A DNA stretch of 64,000 nucleotides from Methylocystis sp. (GCA_002929055.1 PERY01000002.1:181730-245729); one strand, 5' to 3'. Positions 16,361 to 25,187 are shown, counted from the stretch's first letter. Numbers and translations: made by a program. Notes: generated from the sequence alone by a model not told the origin.

Positions 16361-16484
16361 GACGCTACCGGAAACATGATTACGAATGTTGATATTCTAA
16401 TACATACTCACGCCAAAGTTGAAGATATTTTTCAAGGAACCAAAAAGTAGCAATCGCCGCAGGCTAGATTCTTAAAATTACTTA
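16361..16484 (-). promoter_or_regulatory. AT-rich promoter region of the FixJ-like regulator
   Basis: These 124 bases are strikingly AT-rich compared with the rest of the window and separate the regulator start from the tyrC stop. They should hold the regulator promoter and possibly its own binding sites. No exact promoter boxes were assigned. Confidence 0.4.
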
Positions 16485-17405
16485 TCAATTCAATTTCTGC
16501 CGCCCGAAATCCGGGGCGGCCGTGTCCTGACCCTGTTCGATGATCGACCGCCGGATCGCGCGCGTGCGGCTGAAAAAATCGTAAAGCCCCTGCCCGTCGT
16601 CGCGGCGGATCATGCGCTGCAAGGCGCTCAAATCTTCATTGAAGCGCCCCAGCATTTCGAGCACCGCTTCCTTGTTGTTGAGAAAGACGTCGCGCCACAT
16701 CGTCGGGTCGGAAGCTGCAATGCGCGTAAAATCGCGAAAGCCGGAGGCCGAGAATTTGATCACCTCCGAGCGCGTCTGCTCACCGAAATCATCCGCCGTG
16801 CCGACGATGTTATAGGCGATGAGATGCGGCAGATGGCTCGTGAGCGCAAGCACCTTGTCGTGATGCTCCGCGGTCATCGTCTCGACCTTCGCGCCGATGC
16901 GCGTCCAGAAATCGGAGAGCGTCTTCACCGCCTTCTCATCCGCGCCTTCCGGCGGCGTCAGAATGCACCAGCGGTTCTGAAAAAGCGTCGCAAAGCCCGC
17001 GTCTGGCCCGGAGAACTCCGTCCCCGCGATCGGATGCGCGGGAATGAAATGCACGCCTTGCGGCACATAGGGGTCGACCTGCGCGACGACGGCGCCTTTC
17101 ACCGAGCCGACGTCGGAGAGGATCGCGCCCGCTTCAAGATGCGGCGCAAGCGACTCTGCGACGGCGCCGCAGACGCCGACCGGCGTGCAGATGACGGCGA
17201 GATCGGCCCCCTTCAGCGCGCTCGCCGCATCGCCGCTCGCTTCATTTGCGATGCCGAGTTCGCGCACGCGCGCCATCACCTGCGTCGATGCGTCGAGAAT
17301 AGCGATCTCGCCCGCCGCGCCATAGTCGCGGGCTGCGCGCGCAATCGACGAGCCGATGAGTCCCGCGCCGACGATGGCGAGACGACTGACGACCGGCTCA
17401 GCCAT
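16485..17405 (-). CDS. tyrC: Prephenate/arogenate dehydrogenase TyrC (TyrA family)
   Basis: This enzyme oxidatively decarboxylates prephenate or arogenate with NAD(P)+ on the way to tyrosine. The 306-aa product (start ATG 17405, MAEPVV) has an N-terminal Rossmann motif GAGLIGSSIAR, then DVGSVKG, the substrate-binding HPIAGTEFSGPDAG, and a helical C-terminal dimerisation domain. It overlaps the end of hisC by 8 bases, so the two are translationally coupled. Confidence 0.92.
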   Translation of the reverse strand: MAEPVVSRLAIVGAGLIGSSIARAARDYGAAGEIAILDASTQVMARVRELGIANEASGDAASALKGADLAVICTPVGVCGAVAESLAPHLEAGAILSDVGSVKGAVVAQVDPYVPQGVHFIPAHPIAGTEFSGPDAGFATLFQNRWCILTPPEGADEKAVKTLSDFWTRIGAKVETMTAEHHDKVLALTSHLPHLIAYNIVGTADDFGEQTRSEVIKFSASGFRDFTRIAASDPTMWRDVFLNNKEAVLEMLGRFNEDLSALQRMIRRDDGQGLYDFFSRTRAIRRSIIEQGQDTAAPDFGRQKLN

Positions 17406-18525
17406 TCGTGGCGGCTTTCGCATCCTGCATGAATTCCGCGAGGGCCGCGACGACGCGTTCGTTCGCTTCCTGCGTCCCGACCGTCAGGCGCAGAAACTCC
17501 CCCATGCCATAGGCGCCGATCGCGCGCAGCACGAGGCCACGCGAGGTGAGGAACCGGTCGGCGTCAGCGGCCGTGAAGCCCGGCGCGTCCGGAAAGCGTA
17601 TCGCGATGAAATTCGCGACGCTCGGCAGCACGGTCAGGCGCATGTTGCGGGTGGAAAGCTGTTCGACTTCCTTCGTGAGCCACGGCAGCCATTTTTCATT
17701 ATGCGCAATCGCAGCTTCGATATGCGCGGCGTCCTCGATCGCCGCAATTCCCGCAGCGGAGGCGGCGCTGGAAATATTGAACGGCGAGCGGATGCGGTTG
17801 AGCGCGTCGATGACATGCGCGGGGCCATAGCCCCAGCCCAGGCGCAGGCCCGCAAGACCGTAAATCTTGGAGAAGGTGCGCGTCATCACGACATTCTCAT
17901 GTCCGTCGACGAGCGCGACGCCGTCTTCGTAGTCTCCCTGCGTCACATATTCGGCGTAGGCCGCATCGAGCACGAGCAACGCTTGCGGCGGCAAGCCCTT
18001 GGCCAGCCGCGCGACTTCGCTTGCAGGAAGATAGCTGCCTGTCGGGTTGTTTGGATTGGCGAGAAAGACGATCTTCGTCTTCTCGCTCACGCGGGCGAGC
18101 AGCGCGTCGACGCTCGCGGTGTAATTCGTCTCGGGCGCGACGACGGGAACGCCGCCCGCGGCGAGCGTCACGATCCTGTATTCGAGAAAGCCGTACTGGC
18201 TGTAGAGGCCTTCGTCTCCGGGGCCGATATAGGCGAGCGCCAGCAGCTCCAGAATCTGGTCGGAGCCTGCGCCCATGATGATGCGCGCGGGATCGAGCCC
18301 GTAGCGCGCGCCGATGGCGTCGCGCAGCGCGCGCGACGAGCCGTCCGGATAAAGCGCGATCTCATGCGCCATGTCGCGCAGCGCCTGCACTGCGGCGGGC
18401 GAGGGGCCGAGCGGCGTTTCATTGGCCGAAAGCTTGAAGACGCGCGCCGAGCCAGGCGCAGCGCTCCTGCCGGGCACATAGGCGTCGATTTCGAGCACGG
18501 CGGGGCGGGGAACAGGGCGGGTCAT
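17398..18525 (-). CDS. hisC: Histidinol-phosphate / aromatic aminotransferase HisC
   Basis: This PLP-dependent class I/II aminotransferase converts imidazole-acetol phosphate to histidinol phosphate, and in this genomic setting probably also acts on aromatic keto acids or prephenate. The 375-aa protein shows KLSANETPLGPSP, PDGSSRALRDAI, NPNNPTG, and the PLP lysine motif TRTFSKIYGLAGLRLGWGY. I start at the ATG at 18525 (MTRPVP), because the upstream extension reads through promoter-like sequence. It is followed by tyrC with an 8-base overlap. Confidence 0.93.
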   Translation of the reverse strand: MTRPVPRPAVLEIDAYVPGRSAAPGSARVFKLSANETPLGPSPAAVQALRDMAHEIALYPDGSSRALRDAIGARYGLDPARIIMGAGSDQILELLALAYIGPGDEGLYSQYGFLEYRIVTLAAGGVPVVAPETNYTASVDALLARVSEKTKIVFLANPNNPTGSYLPASEVARLAKGLPPQALLVLDAAYAEYVTQGDYEDGVALVDGHENVVMTRTFSKIYGLAGLRLGWGYGPAHVIDALNRIRSPFNISSAASAAGIAAIEDAAHIEAAIAHNEKWLPWLTKEVEQLSTRNMRLTVLPSVANFIAIRFPDAPGFTAADADRFLTSRGLVLRAIGAYGMGEFLRLTVGTQEANERVVAALAEFMQDAKAATNG

Positions 18526-18626
18526 TTTCTTCTTAAGGGGTTCAAGCGGCGATGCGCCGCTGCTCCTTTCATACTCCCAAAGACGTCTGGAACAAGAGGT
18601 GCGCGAGAGAGTTCGGTCGGGATCCG

Positions 18627-18657
18627 TTGACACACTACTTAGTGTGTGTTCTATTAT
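18627..18657 (+). promoter_or_regulatory. Promoter with palindromic operator for the toxin-antitoxin pair
   Basis: A perfect -35 TTGACA (18627-18632) and a -10-like TATTAT (18652-18657, 19-base spacer) flank a perfect 7-base inverted repeat, ACACACT (18630-18636) and AGTGTGT (18641-18647). A repressor bound there would cover the promoter. That fits autoregulation by the antitoxin gene that begins 18 bases downstream. Confidence 0.7.
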
Positions 18658-18675
18658 TCACGTGTGGAGACTTGA

Positions 18676-19170
18676 ATGTCCAAATACGCCCCCCTCACCG
18701 ACTTCCTGCGATCGCGGCCCCAACGCGAGCTACGGTGCCGCTTCTCGGACATCGAAAAGACCCTGGGCTTCTCGCTGCCGCCCGTCGCCCGGGCGCATCG
18801 CGCCTGGTGGTCGAACAACGCCTCCAACAATGTCATGACAAAGGCTTGGCTCAATGCGGGCTTCCGCGCCGAGCAGGTCGACATGGCGGGAGAATCTCTT
18901 GTCTTCCGCCGGGTGGAGGAATCGCCCCCGTCGAAGCCCGAGGCGGCAGGCGGCGAAATCGACAATATGGAGTTGATCGGACGCGTCCTCGACGTTTTGC
19001 GCGGCGATACGAATGAGGCGGCGAAGCTGCGCCATGCAATCATCGCCGCGCTACCGGGAACAAGGCCAATCTCTGCGCTCGACCTTTTCTCGTCCGACTT
19101 GCCAGAGGAAGCCTTCGACGCCGTATTTCCTGAAAAGCGCGAAGGAGGCTGGCGCGAGATCGACCTGTGA
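18676..19170 (+). CDS. Probable antitoxin with DUF7662-like N-terminal domain
   Basis: The 164-aa protein has an N-terminal domain (about residues 3-75; PLTDFLRSRP, LGFSLPPVARAHRAWWSNN, AWLNAGFRAEQVD) resembling a small DUF7662-type domain seen in restriction and regulatory contexts. The C-terminal part (about 115-164; SALDLFSSDLPEEAFDAVFPEKR) looks like a toxin-binding tail. Its stop overlaps the GTG start of the PIN toxin (GTGA), and a palindromic operator lies in its promoter; both fit an antitoxin that binds DNA and neutralises VapC. It is not a classical AbrB, MetJ or Phd-type VapB. Start ATG 18676 has GGAG 6 bases upstream. The DUF assignment is from memory. Confidence 0.7.
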   Translation: MSKYAPLTDFLRSRPQRELRCRFSDIEKTLGFSLPPVARAHRAWWSNNASNNVMTKAWLNAGFRAEQVDMAGESLVFRRVEESPPSKPEAAGGEIDNMELIGRVLDVLRGDTNEAAKLRHAIIAALPGTRPISALDLFSSDLPEEAFDAVFPEKREGGWREIDL

Positions 19171-19583
19171 GGTTTCTGCTCGACACGAACGTCATTTCAG
19201 AGCTTCGCAAAGGCCGCCGCGCGCATCCGAACGTCGCTGCATGGGCGGCGGAAGTCGATGCCCGAGACCTCGCAACGAGCGTTCTCGTTTTGGCGGAGAT
19301 CAGGCGCGGCGTGGAGCTGAAGCGGCTTCACGACCCATTGCAAGCTGAGTTACTGGAGCGCTGGTACAAGAGAATGCGGGACGGACTGGAAGACCGCATC
19401 TTGCCAATCGACGAGGCTACGGCGGAGCGCTGGGCGCGGCTGAATGTTCCCGATCCTTTGCCGCTGGTCGATGGGCTTCTCGCAGCGACAGCGATCGAAA
19501 AAGAATTGATACTCGTGTCAAGAAACAGAAAAGATTTCGGCGCAACAGGCGTGCGGCTCCTCGACCCGTTTGGCGAAAACTAG
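19167..19583 (+). CDS. vapC: VapC-type PIN-domain ribonuclease toxin
   Basis: PIN-domain toxins cleave RNA, often initiator tRNA or rRNA, with magnesium bound by conserved acidic residues. The 138-aa protein carries the full set: LLDTNVISEL (Asp5), the Glu of VLAEIRRGVE, the Asp of PLVDGLLAATA, and a late VSRNRKDF. The length is standard. It starts with GTG overlapping the antitoxin stop, which keeps toxin synthesis coupled to antitoxin. The pair is divergent from hisC and convergent with the chorismate mutase gene, ending 8 bases before the latter's stop. Confidence 0.92.
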   Translation: MRFLLDTNVISELRKGRRAHPNVAAWAAEVDARDLATSVLVLAEIRRGVELKRLHDPLQAELLERWYKRMRDGLEDRILPIDEATAERWARLNVPDPLPLVDGLLAATAIEKELILVSRNRKDFGATGVRLLDPFGEN

Positions 19584-19591
19584 GGAAAGAC

Positions 19592-20470
19592 TCAAGCCCT
19601 CGGCGCAAAGACGCCGCTGCGCGCTTCGTTGAGTTCATATCTGCCGGCGTGGCTGCCGATCGGCTCGACCACAGCATCCGCGACGCCCGCGGCCGTCAGA
19701 TCCTGCGAGAAGCGCGCGGCCTCCGTGCGACCCGGCGCCGCGACGAGCAGCGACAGGCCGCCCGCGTGCGGCGCACTGGCGAGGATTTCGCCCTCCAGCG
19801 CCGAGGCGACGGCGGGGATGACATGCGACCAGCGCGGCAGGTTGATCGCATAGAGCATGATGTCGCGCGAAGCCGCGCCCGCAGCCGGGCGCGCGACGAT
19901 GAAGACCGGAAGCCCGGCGGGGTGGTCCGGCCGCTCGACGAAAGGCAGGCGCGCGATGATCTTGGGAGCGCCCTCGCCGATGAGCCGCACCCACCATGCG
20001 CCGTCGGCGAGCGCCCCGGCCGCGCGCAGCATGCCGAGATCGCCGCCCGAGGCCGAGACGGCGTCGATCACGGCGCTGGCCCCGTGATGGGGCACATAGG
20101 GAACGGTGAAGCCGAAGTGGAAGCGTGCGCTGTCGCGCATTTGCGCGTCGCCGCCGGAATCGTCGGCGTGGACGGCGTAATTGGCCTGCACATAGGTGAA
20201 GGTGGAGACGATGACGCGCCACACGCCCTCGACCGCGTCGACCGGCAGGAGCCCGCTATGACGCTCGACAAGGGCGCGCATCATTTGCGCCTCGCGGTCG
20301 GGCCGGAAGGCGCAGCCGCCGCCCTGGGCGCGCTTGACCGCAATGAGCCGGTCGATGATCTCGCCGCGCGCCATCAGCAACCGGTGCATCTCGAGATCGA
20401 TGCGATCGATCTCGCTGCGCAGTTCGGCGAGCGTGTCGGCGGCGGGGGTCAGCACGGGCTGGTCTTGCAT
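19592..20470 (-). CDS. AroQ-type chorismate mutase with C-terminal extension
   Basis: Chorismate mutase converts chorismate to prephenate, the substrate of the tyrosine and phenylalanine branches. The 292-aa product has an N-terminal AroQ helical domain (about residues 14-100; LRSEIDRIDLEMHRLLMARGEI, with the catalytic Arg/Lys pattern ending in VIVSTF). The C-terminal part of about 190 aa is of unknown role (DGAWWVRLIGEG, DIMLYAINLPR). Two-domain proteins of this kind sit next to hisC-tyrC in related genomes (recalled, not checked). Here the toxin-antitoxin pair separates it from hisC. Confidence 0.85.
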   Translation of the reverse strand: MQDQPVLTPAADTLAELRSEIDRIDLEMHRLLMARGEIIDRLIAVKRAQGGGCAFRPDREAQMMRALVERHSGLLPVDAVEGVWRVIVSTFTYVQANYAVHADDSGGDAQMRDSARFHFGFTVPYVPHHGASAVIDAVSASGGDLGMLRAAGALADGAWWVRLIGEGAPKIIARLPFVERPDHPAGLPVFIVARPAAGAASRDIMLYAINLPRWSHVIPAVASALEGEILASAPHAGGLSLLVAAPGRTEAARFSQDLTAAGVADAVVEPIGSHAGRYELNEARSGVFAPRA

Positions 20471-20545
20471 GGCGACTGTCTTAGGCCAGCGGACGGCGAG
20501 AGTGAAGGGGGCGGCTGTCAGCGAGGCTTGGCCGGCGCAGCGGCT

Positions 20546-22222
20546 TTACCCGGCCCCTTCCAGCAGCCGCATCGCCGCGGCTCGCGCCTCGTCCGTAATT
20601 GCCGCGCCCGAGAGCATGCGCGCGATCTCCTCGCGCCGCTCGGCCTCCGCCAGCACGGCGACGCTGGTTGCGACGCGCTTGTCCTTGCCCTTCGCCGATG
20701 CGCTCTTGCTGATGCGCAGATGGCGGCTCGCCCGTGCGGCGACCTGAGGGGCGTGCGTGACCGCGAGCACCTGCGCGCGCCCGGCGAGGCGGGCGAGTCG
20801 CTGGCCGATGGCGTCCGCGACGGCGCCGCCCACGCCCGTGTCGATCTCGTCGAAAACCAGCGTCGGCGCGGAGCCGCGATCGGCGAGAACCACCTTCAGG
20901 GCCAGCATGAAGCGGGCAAGCTCGCCGCCCGAGGCGACCTTGGTGAGCGGGCCGGGGCGCGAGCCCGGATTGGTCTGCACCCAGAACTCGACGCGATCGA
21001 TCCCCTCGGGGCCGCCGCTTTCCGGGTCGCTGGTGACCTGCGTCGAAAAATGGGCGCCCTCGAGCTTGAGCGGCTTCAATTCGGCGTCGACCAGCGCGTC
21101 GAGCTTCTTGGCCGCCTTCTGACGCGCGGCTGAGAGCGCGGCGGCCGCCGCGTCATAGGCGGCCCTGGCGGCGGTGAGTTCCCGCCCCAGAGTCACGAGC
21201 CGCGCCTCCGAAGCGTCGAGGGCGGCGATGTCGGCGGCGAATTTCCCGGCGAGCTTCGGCAGGTCAGCGACGCTCGCCTGATACTTGCGCGCGGCGGCGC
21301 GGAGCGCGAAAAGCCGCTCCTCGACGCGCTCCAGCTCGGCGGGGTCGAAGCGCGTCTCGGCGAGCGCCTGCTCCAGCGCCTGCTCGGCGAGAGACAGCGC
21401 ATCCACCGCCTGCGCCAGCGCCTTGGCAGGCGGCTCCAGAATCTGCGGCGCCTGCGTGAGGCGGCGCTCCAGCCGCCGCGCCGCCTGCGCGATCTCCACC
21501 GCCGGCGCCCGCTCGTTGGCGAAGACCGCCAGCGCGTCGCGGATGTCGGTCGCGACCTTTTCGCCGCGCTGCATGAAGAGACGCTTTTCGGCCAGCGCCT
21601 CCTCCTCGCCCCCCTCGGGAGCGAGCTTCTCCAACTCGTCGTGCGCATGACGCAGATAATCGGCGTCGGCGCGCGCCTTTGCGATGCGCGCCTCCTCATC
21701 CGCCAGCGCGCGCCTTGCCGCCTGCCAGGCGCCATATGCTCCGCGCACCCCATTTGCCTGAGCGAGAAGCCCCCCATGCGCATCGACGAGCGCGCGATGG
21801 GCGCTCGGGTCGACGAGCGCGCGGTCGTCATGCTGGCAATGGATTTCGACGAGTTCGGCTCCGATCGCGCGCAGCGCCTGCGCCGTTGCGGGCTGGTCGT
21901 TGACGAAGGCGCGCGTGCGCCCGTCCGTCGCCTGCACGCGGCGCAGGACAAGTTCATCCTGCGTCGCGAGGCCGAATTCGCGCGCGGCGAGATGAGCGGG
22001 ATGGTCCGGCGCGAGGTCGAACATCGCCGTCACCTGCCCCTGCTCGCAGCCTGCGCGCACCAGGGATGCGTCGCCGCGCCCGCCGAGCGCCAGCACGAAA
22101 GCGTCGAGAAGGATGGATTTGCCGGCGCCCGTCTCGCCGGTGAGCGTCGTCAGCCCCTGCCCGACCTCGAGATCGAGCGCGTCGATGAGCACGATGTCGC
22201 GGATGGACAGACGAACCAGCAT
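20546..22222 (-). CDS. recN: DNA repair ATPase RecN
   Basis: RecN is an SMC-like protein that helps double-strand break repair. The 558-aa protein (ATG 22222, MLVRLSIRDIVL) has Walker A LTGETGAGKSILLDA, the RecN-type ELVEIHCQHDDRAL, a coiled-coil middle rich in Ala/Glu/Arg, the signature near VASGGELARFMLALK, and Walker B TLVFDEIDTGVGG. Length matches the family. It is followed by 75 bases before the chorismate mutase start, and an alpha/beta hydrolase gene on the other strand separates it from bamD. Confidence 0.95.
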   Translation of the reverse strand: MLVRLSIRDIVLIDALDLEVGQGLTTLTGETGAGKSILLDAFVLALGGRGDASLVRAGCEQGQVTAMFDLAPDHPAHLAAREFGLATQDELVLRRVQATDGRTRAFVNDQPATAQALRAIGAELVEIHCQHDDRALVDPSAHRALVDAHGGLLAQANGVRGAYGAWQAARRALADEEARIAKARADADYLRHAHDELEKLAPEGGEEEALAEKRLFMQRGEKVATDIRDALAVFANERAPAVEIAQAARRLERRLTQAPQILEPPAKALAQAVDALSLAEQALEQALAETRFDPAELERVEERLFALRAAARKYQASVADLPKLAGKFAADIAALDASEARLVTLGRELTAARAAYDAAAAALSAARQKAAKKLDALVDAELKPLKLEGAHFSTQVTSDPESGGPEGIDRVEFWVQTNPGSRPGPLTKVASGGELARFMLALKVVLADRGSAPTLVFDEIDTGVGGAVADAIGQRLARLAGRAQVLAVTHAPQVAARASRHLRISKSASAKGKDKRVATSVAVLAEAERREEIARMLSGAAITDEARAAAMRLLEGAG

Positions 22223-22324
22223 ACGCGTTACTCTATCGCTCCGACACGCAAACCGCATGCAACGTCCGCAGCGGCTGCGCCTTTATCCTGTGGACGGGCG
22301 ATTCGCCGCTCGAGGGAGGTTCGC

Positions 22325-23215
22325 ATGGCCGACGACGAAATCAACGAGATTCGGAAGCTGCTCTCGTCCAAGGCCCGCCCGGTCGGCTGGGAGGAGCGGC
22401 GCGTGCGCATCGAGGAAGTCGGCGCAGCCTGGCCGGTGGCGCCCGATATCCTGCTCGCGCCAGCCGATATTGGCGGGATCGCGGCGGAATGGTCGCTGTC
22501 GCCGGGCGCGGACCCCTCGCGCGTGCTGCTGTTCTTCCATGGCGGCGGCTATTGCTCGGGGTCGATCGTCAGCCACCGGCGCATGGTCACCGAGGCGGGA
22601 CGCGCTGCGGGCGCGCGCACGCTCGCCCTCGCCTATCGGCTGGCGCCGGAAAACCCCTTCCCCGCCGCTCACGAGGACGCGCTCGCGGCCTGGCGCTTTC
22701 TGCGCGAGCAGGGGATCGCAGCCAAGCAGATCGCAGTCGGAGGCGACAGCGCCGGCGGCAATCTCTCCTTGTCGCTGGCGCTGCGGTTGCGGGACATGGA
22801 TGAAGCGCTTCCCGGCTGTCTCTGGCTCTGCTCGCCCTGGACCGATCTGACGATGTCGGGAGCGACCATCGTCACGAAGGACGCCGTCGATCCCCTCTTG
22901 CACAAGCCTTATCTCGATGAACTTGCAAGCGCCTATGCGCCGGCGGGCGCGGATCGAAAGGATCCGCGCATTTCGCCGCTCTTTGCGGATCTGAAGGGAC
23001 TGCCGCCGACGCTCATTCAGGTCGGCTCCGACGAGACTTTGCTTGCGGATTCAACGCGCCTCGCCGCGGCGGCCGGCGCCGCCGATGTTCCGACGACGCT
23101 GGAAATCTGGCCGCACATGATCCACGCCTGGATGCTCTGGAATGCGCGCCTTTCCGACGCCCGGCGCGCGATCACGCACGCCGGGCGCTTCATTCACGCG
23201 CACACCGGCCCTTGA
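22325..23215 (+). CDS. Alpha/beta hydrolase of the HSL (hormone-sensitive lipase) family
   Basis: This is a probable carboxylesterase; the natural substrate is unknown. The 296-aa protein has the HSL oxyanion-hole motif HGGGYCSGS (about residue 74), the nucleophile elbow GDSAGGN (about 145), and candidate acid and base residues in GSDETLLAD and HMIHAW. No signal peptide is visible, so it should be cytoplasmic. Start ATG 22325 is preceded by GAGGTTCG. It is divergent from recN and its stop is 3 bases from the convergent bamD stop. Confidence 0.88.
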   Translation: MADDEINEIRKLLSSKARPVGWEERRVRIEEVGAAWPVAPDILLAPADIGGIAAEWSLSPGADPSRVLLFFHGGGYCSGSIVSHRRMVTEAGRAAGARTLALAYRLAPENPFPAAHEDALAAWRFLREQGIAAKQIAVGGDSAGGNLSLSLALRLRDMDEALPGCLWLCSPWTDLTMSGATIVTKDAVDPLLHKPYLDELASAYAPAGADRKDPRISPLFADLKGLPPTLIQVGSDETLLADSTRLAAAAGAADVPTTLEIWPHMIHAWMLWNARLSDARRAITHAGRFIHAHTGP

Positions 23216-23218
23216 AGA

Positions 23219-24109
23219 TCAGATCGCATGGAGCGTCTTGCCAACCTTGGAAATCCAGGAATCGGTGTGTTCATGCGGCTCCAGCCCGCCGGTCTTCAGC
23301 AGCGCATGCGCGTCTTTGTACCATTGGGAGTCCGGATAATTATGCCCGAGGATCGCGGCGGCCGTCTGCGCCTCGTTGGTGACGCCCATCGCCATATAGG
23401 CTTCCGTGAGGCGATAGAGCGCCTCCTCCGTATGCCGGGTCGTCTGATATTTGCCGAGCACGTCGTGGAAGCGGTTGATGGCGGCCGGATAATTCTTGCG
23501 CGTCAGATAGAAGCGGCCGACCGTCATCTCCTTGCCGGCCAGCTGGTCGCGCGCGACGCTCATCTTGTAGCGAGCGTCGGCGACATACTCTGACTTCGGG
23601 TATTTCGTGACGAGTTCGCCGAATATCTGCAACGACTTTTCCGCCGACGTCTGATCCTTCATCACGTCGGGCACCTGATTATAAAAGGACATGCCAGCGA
23701 GGTAATAGACATAGGGCGTATCGGGCGAATTGGGATAAAGGCCGATGTAGCGCTGGGCGGTCTGCACCGCGTCTTCGTACGCCGGCTTCTCATATTGCGC
23801 GAATAGCGTCATGAGCAGGCCTTTGCGCGCCCATTCGCCGGTGGGATAATTCTTCTCGAGTTCGCCGAACCTCTTGGCCGCGCCTTCGTAATCCTTGGCT
23901 TTCAGCTTCGCGAGGCCCTGATTGTAGAGATCGTCCGCGGGAATGTCCGGCGTGATCTCGGTCTTGTATTTCTCGCCGCCGCCCAGAAGGCCAAAGCCGC
24001 TGGTGATCGAGTCCATGATGTCCGCCCGCGCCGGAGCGACGGAGACGGCCAGCGCCACGACCGCGGCCAGCGCGGCGGACGAGCGGAATGAGACAGCGAA
24101 AAACGACAT
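23219..24109 (-). CDS. bamD: Outer-membrane assembly factor BamD, without lipobox cysteine
   Basis: BamD works with BamA to insert beta-barrel proteins. The 296-aa protein (ATG 24109) has TPR units in the BamD pattern: DDLYNQGLAKLKAKDYEGAAKRFGELE, YYLAGMSFYNQVP and SEYVADARYKMSVARDQLAGKE. The signal peptide ends in an AxA-type site (APARA-D) and has no cysteine near it, whereas BamD is usually a lipoprotein. A Sec-cleaved soluble periplasmic form is therefore predicted unless a start or sequence error hides the lipobox. It is downstream of lpxC, as in many alphaproteobacteria. Confidence 0.88.
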   Translation of the reverse strand: MSFFAVSFRSSAALAAVVALAVSVAPARADIMDSITSGFGLLGGGEKYKTEITPDIPADDLYNQGLAKLKAKDYEGAAKRFGELEKNYPTGEWARKGLLMTLFAQYEKPAYEDAVQTAQRYIGLYPNSPDTPYVYYLAGMSFYNQVPDVMKDQTSAEKSLQIFGELVTKYPKSEYVADARYKMSVARDQLAGKEMTVGRFYLTRKNYPAAINRFHDVLGKYQTTRHTEEALYRLTEAYMAMGVTNEAQTAAAILGHNYPDSQWYKDAHALLKTGGLEPHEHTDSWISKVGKTLHAI

Positions 24110-24281
24110 ATGAAGCGCCCCTTGCGGCATGAGCCACGACCCTGCCGCGCTCTCGATCCAATTAGCCTAAGCCGCCGTTCCGCGCCACTCGCGACGCCCG
24201 CATGAGGGGTGCGCGTCATCGCGGCGCTGGCGGCGCGCGGCGACGGATAACGCCGTAAAGAAAAACTTCCTTCTGGCGAGA

Positions 24282-25187
24282 TTATGGCGAGGCGGAAAGA
24301 CCGGCCCGCCGCCGAGCCAGGCCGCGCCCCCCGCAGCGCTCCAGCGCCCCCGCGCGCATCGCCTTTTCCAGCAGCGCGAGATTGAGCGCATGGCCGCCAC
24401 GATAGGACCGAAAGGCGCCGACGATCGGCGCGCCGGCGAGGGCGAGGTCGCCGACGACATCCAGCATCTTGTGGCGGACGAATTCGTCTGCGAAGCGCAA
24501 ACCCTCTGGATTCAGCACGCTGTCCCCGTCGAGCACGACGGTGTTGTCGAGCGTCGCGCCGATCGCGAGGCCCGCCCGCCAAAGGCGCTCGGCGTCTCGC
24601 AGAAAGCCGAAGCTGCGCGCGCGGGCGAGGTCGCGCCGGAAGGTTGCGGGGGTGAGGTCAAGCGCGAGGCGCTGGCGGCCGATCGGACCTTCGAAGGCGA
24701 TTTCCACGTCGAGATGCAGGCCGCTTTGCGCCGGCGCCAGCTCCGCCCAGCCCGCGCCATCGGCAACCCGCACCGGGGCCATGACGCGCCAGAAGCTGCG
24801 CGGCGCAAAAAGTTCCTCGATACCGGCCTCGTCGAGCGCGGCGACGAAGGCCGCCGCCGAGCCGTCCATCGCCGGTATTTCATCCCCTTCGATGTCGATC
24901 AGCGCATTATCGACGCCAAGACCCGCAAGCGCCGACAGCAGATGTTCGACGGTCGACACCTGAACGCCGTCGGCTGCGAGGCGGGTGCGCAACCGGGTAG
25001 CGTCGACGCGGCGCCAGTCGGCGGGAATTGCTGCGCCGGCCACGCCAAACACGACGCCCGCATCAGCGTCGCAAGGGGAAAACGTCAGACGCGCCGGCTT
25101 GCCGCCATGCGCGCCTCTCCCCGAGAGCGTCACGGCGCGCGCGAGAGTCGTCTGCGCCATGCGCGGAGCGTCGGGGGTGCGGTTCAT
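24282..25187 (-). CDS. lpxC: UDP-3-O-acyl-N-acetylglucosamine deacetylase LpxC
   Basis: LpxC performs the committed zinc-dependent step of lipid A synthesis. The 301-aa protein shows the zinc ligands in STVEHLLSAL (His) and HKMLDVVGDL (His and Asp), the general base Glu in DGDEIPAMDGSA-type sequence, and the late YRGGHALN. The N-terminus has LSGRGAHGGKPARL, with Ala-His in place of the common Val-His. The start is ATG 25187, but the in-frame ATG at 25160 would also serve. It lies downstream of ftsZ, separated by a terminator. Confidence 0.93.
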   Translation of the reverse strand: MNRTPDAPRMAQTTLARAVTLSGRGAHGGKPARLTFSPCDADAGVVFGVAGAAIPADWRRVDATRLRTRLAADGVQVSTVEHLLSALAGLGVDNALIDIEGDEIPAMDGSAAAFVAALDEAGIEELFAPRSFWRVMAPVRVADGAGWAELAPAQSGLHLDVEIAFEGPIGRQRLALDLTPATFRRDLARARSFGFLRDAERLWRAGLAIGATLDNTVVLDGDSVLNPEGLRFADEFVRHKMLDVVGDLALAGAPIVGAFRSYRGGHALNLALLEKAMRAGALERCGGRGLARRRAGLSASP

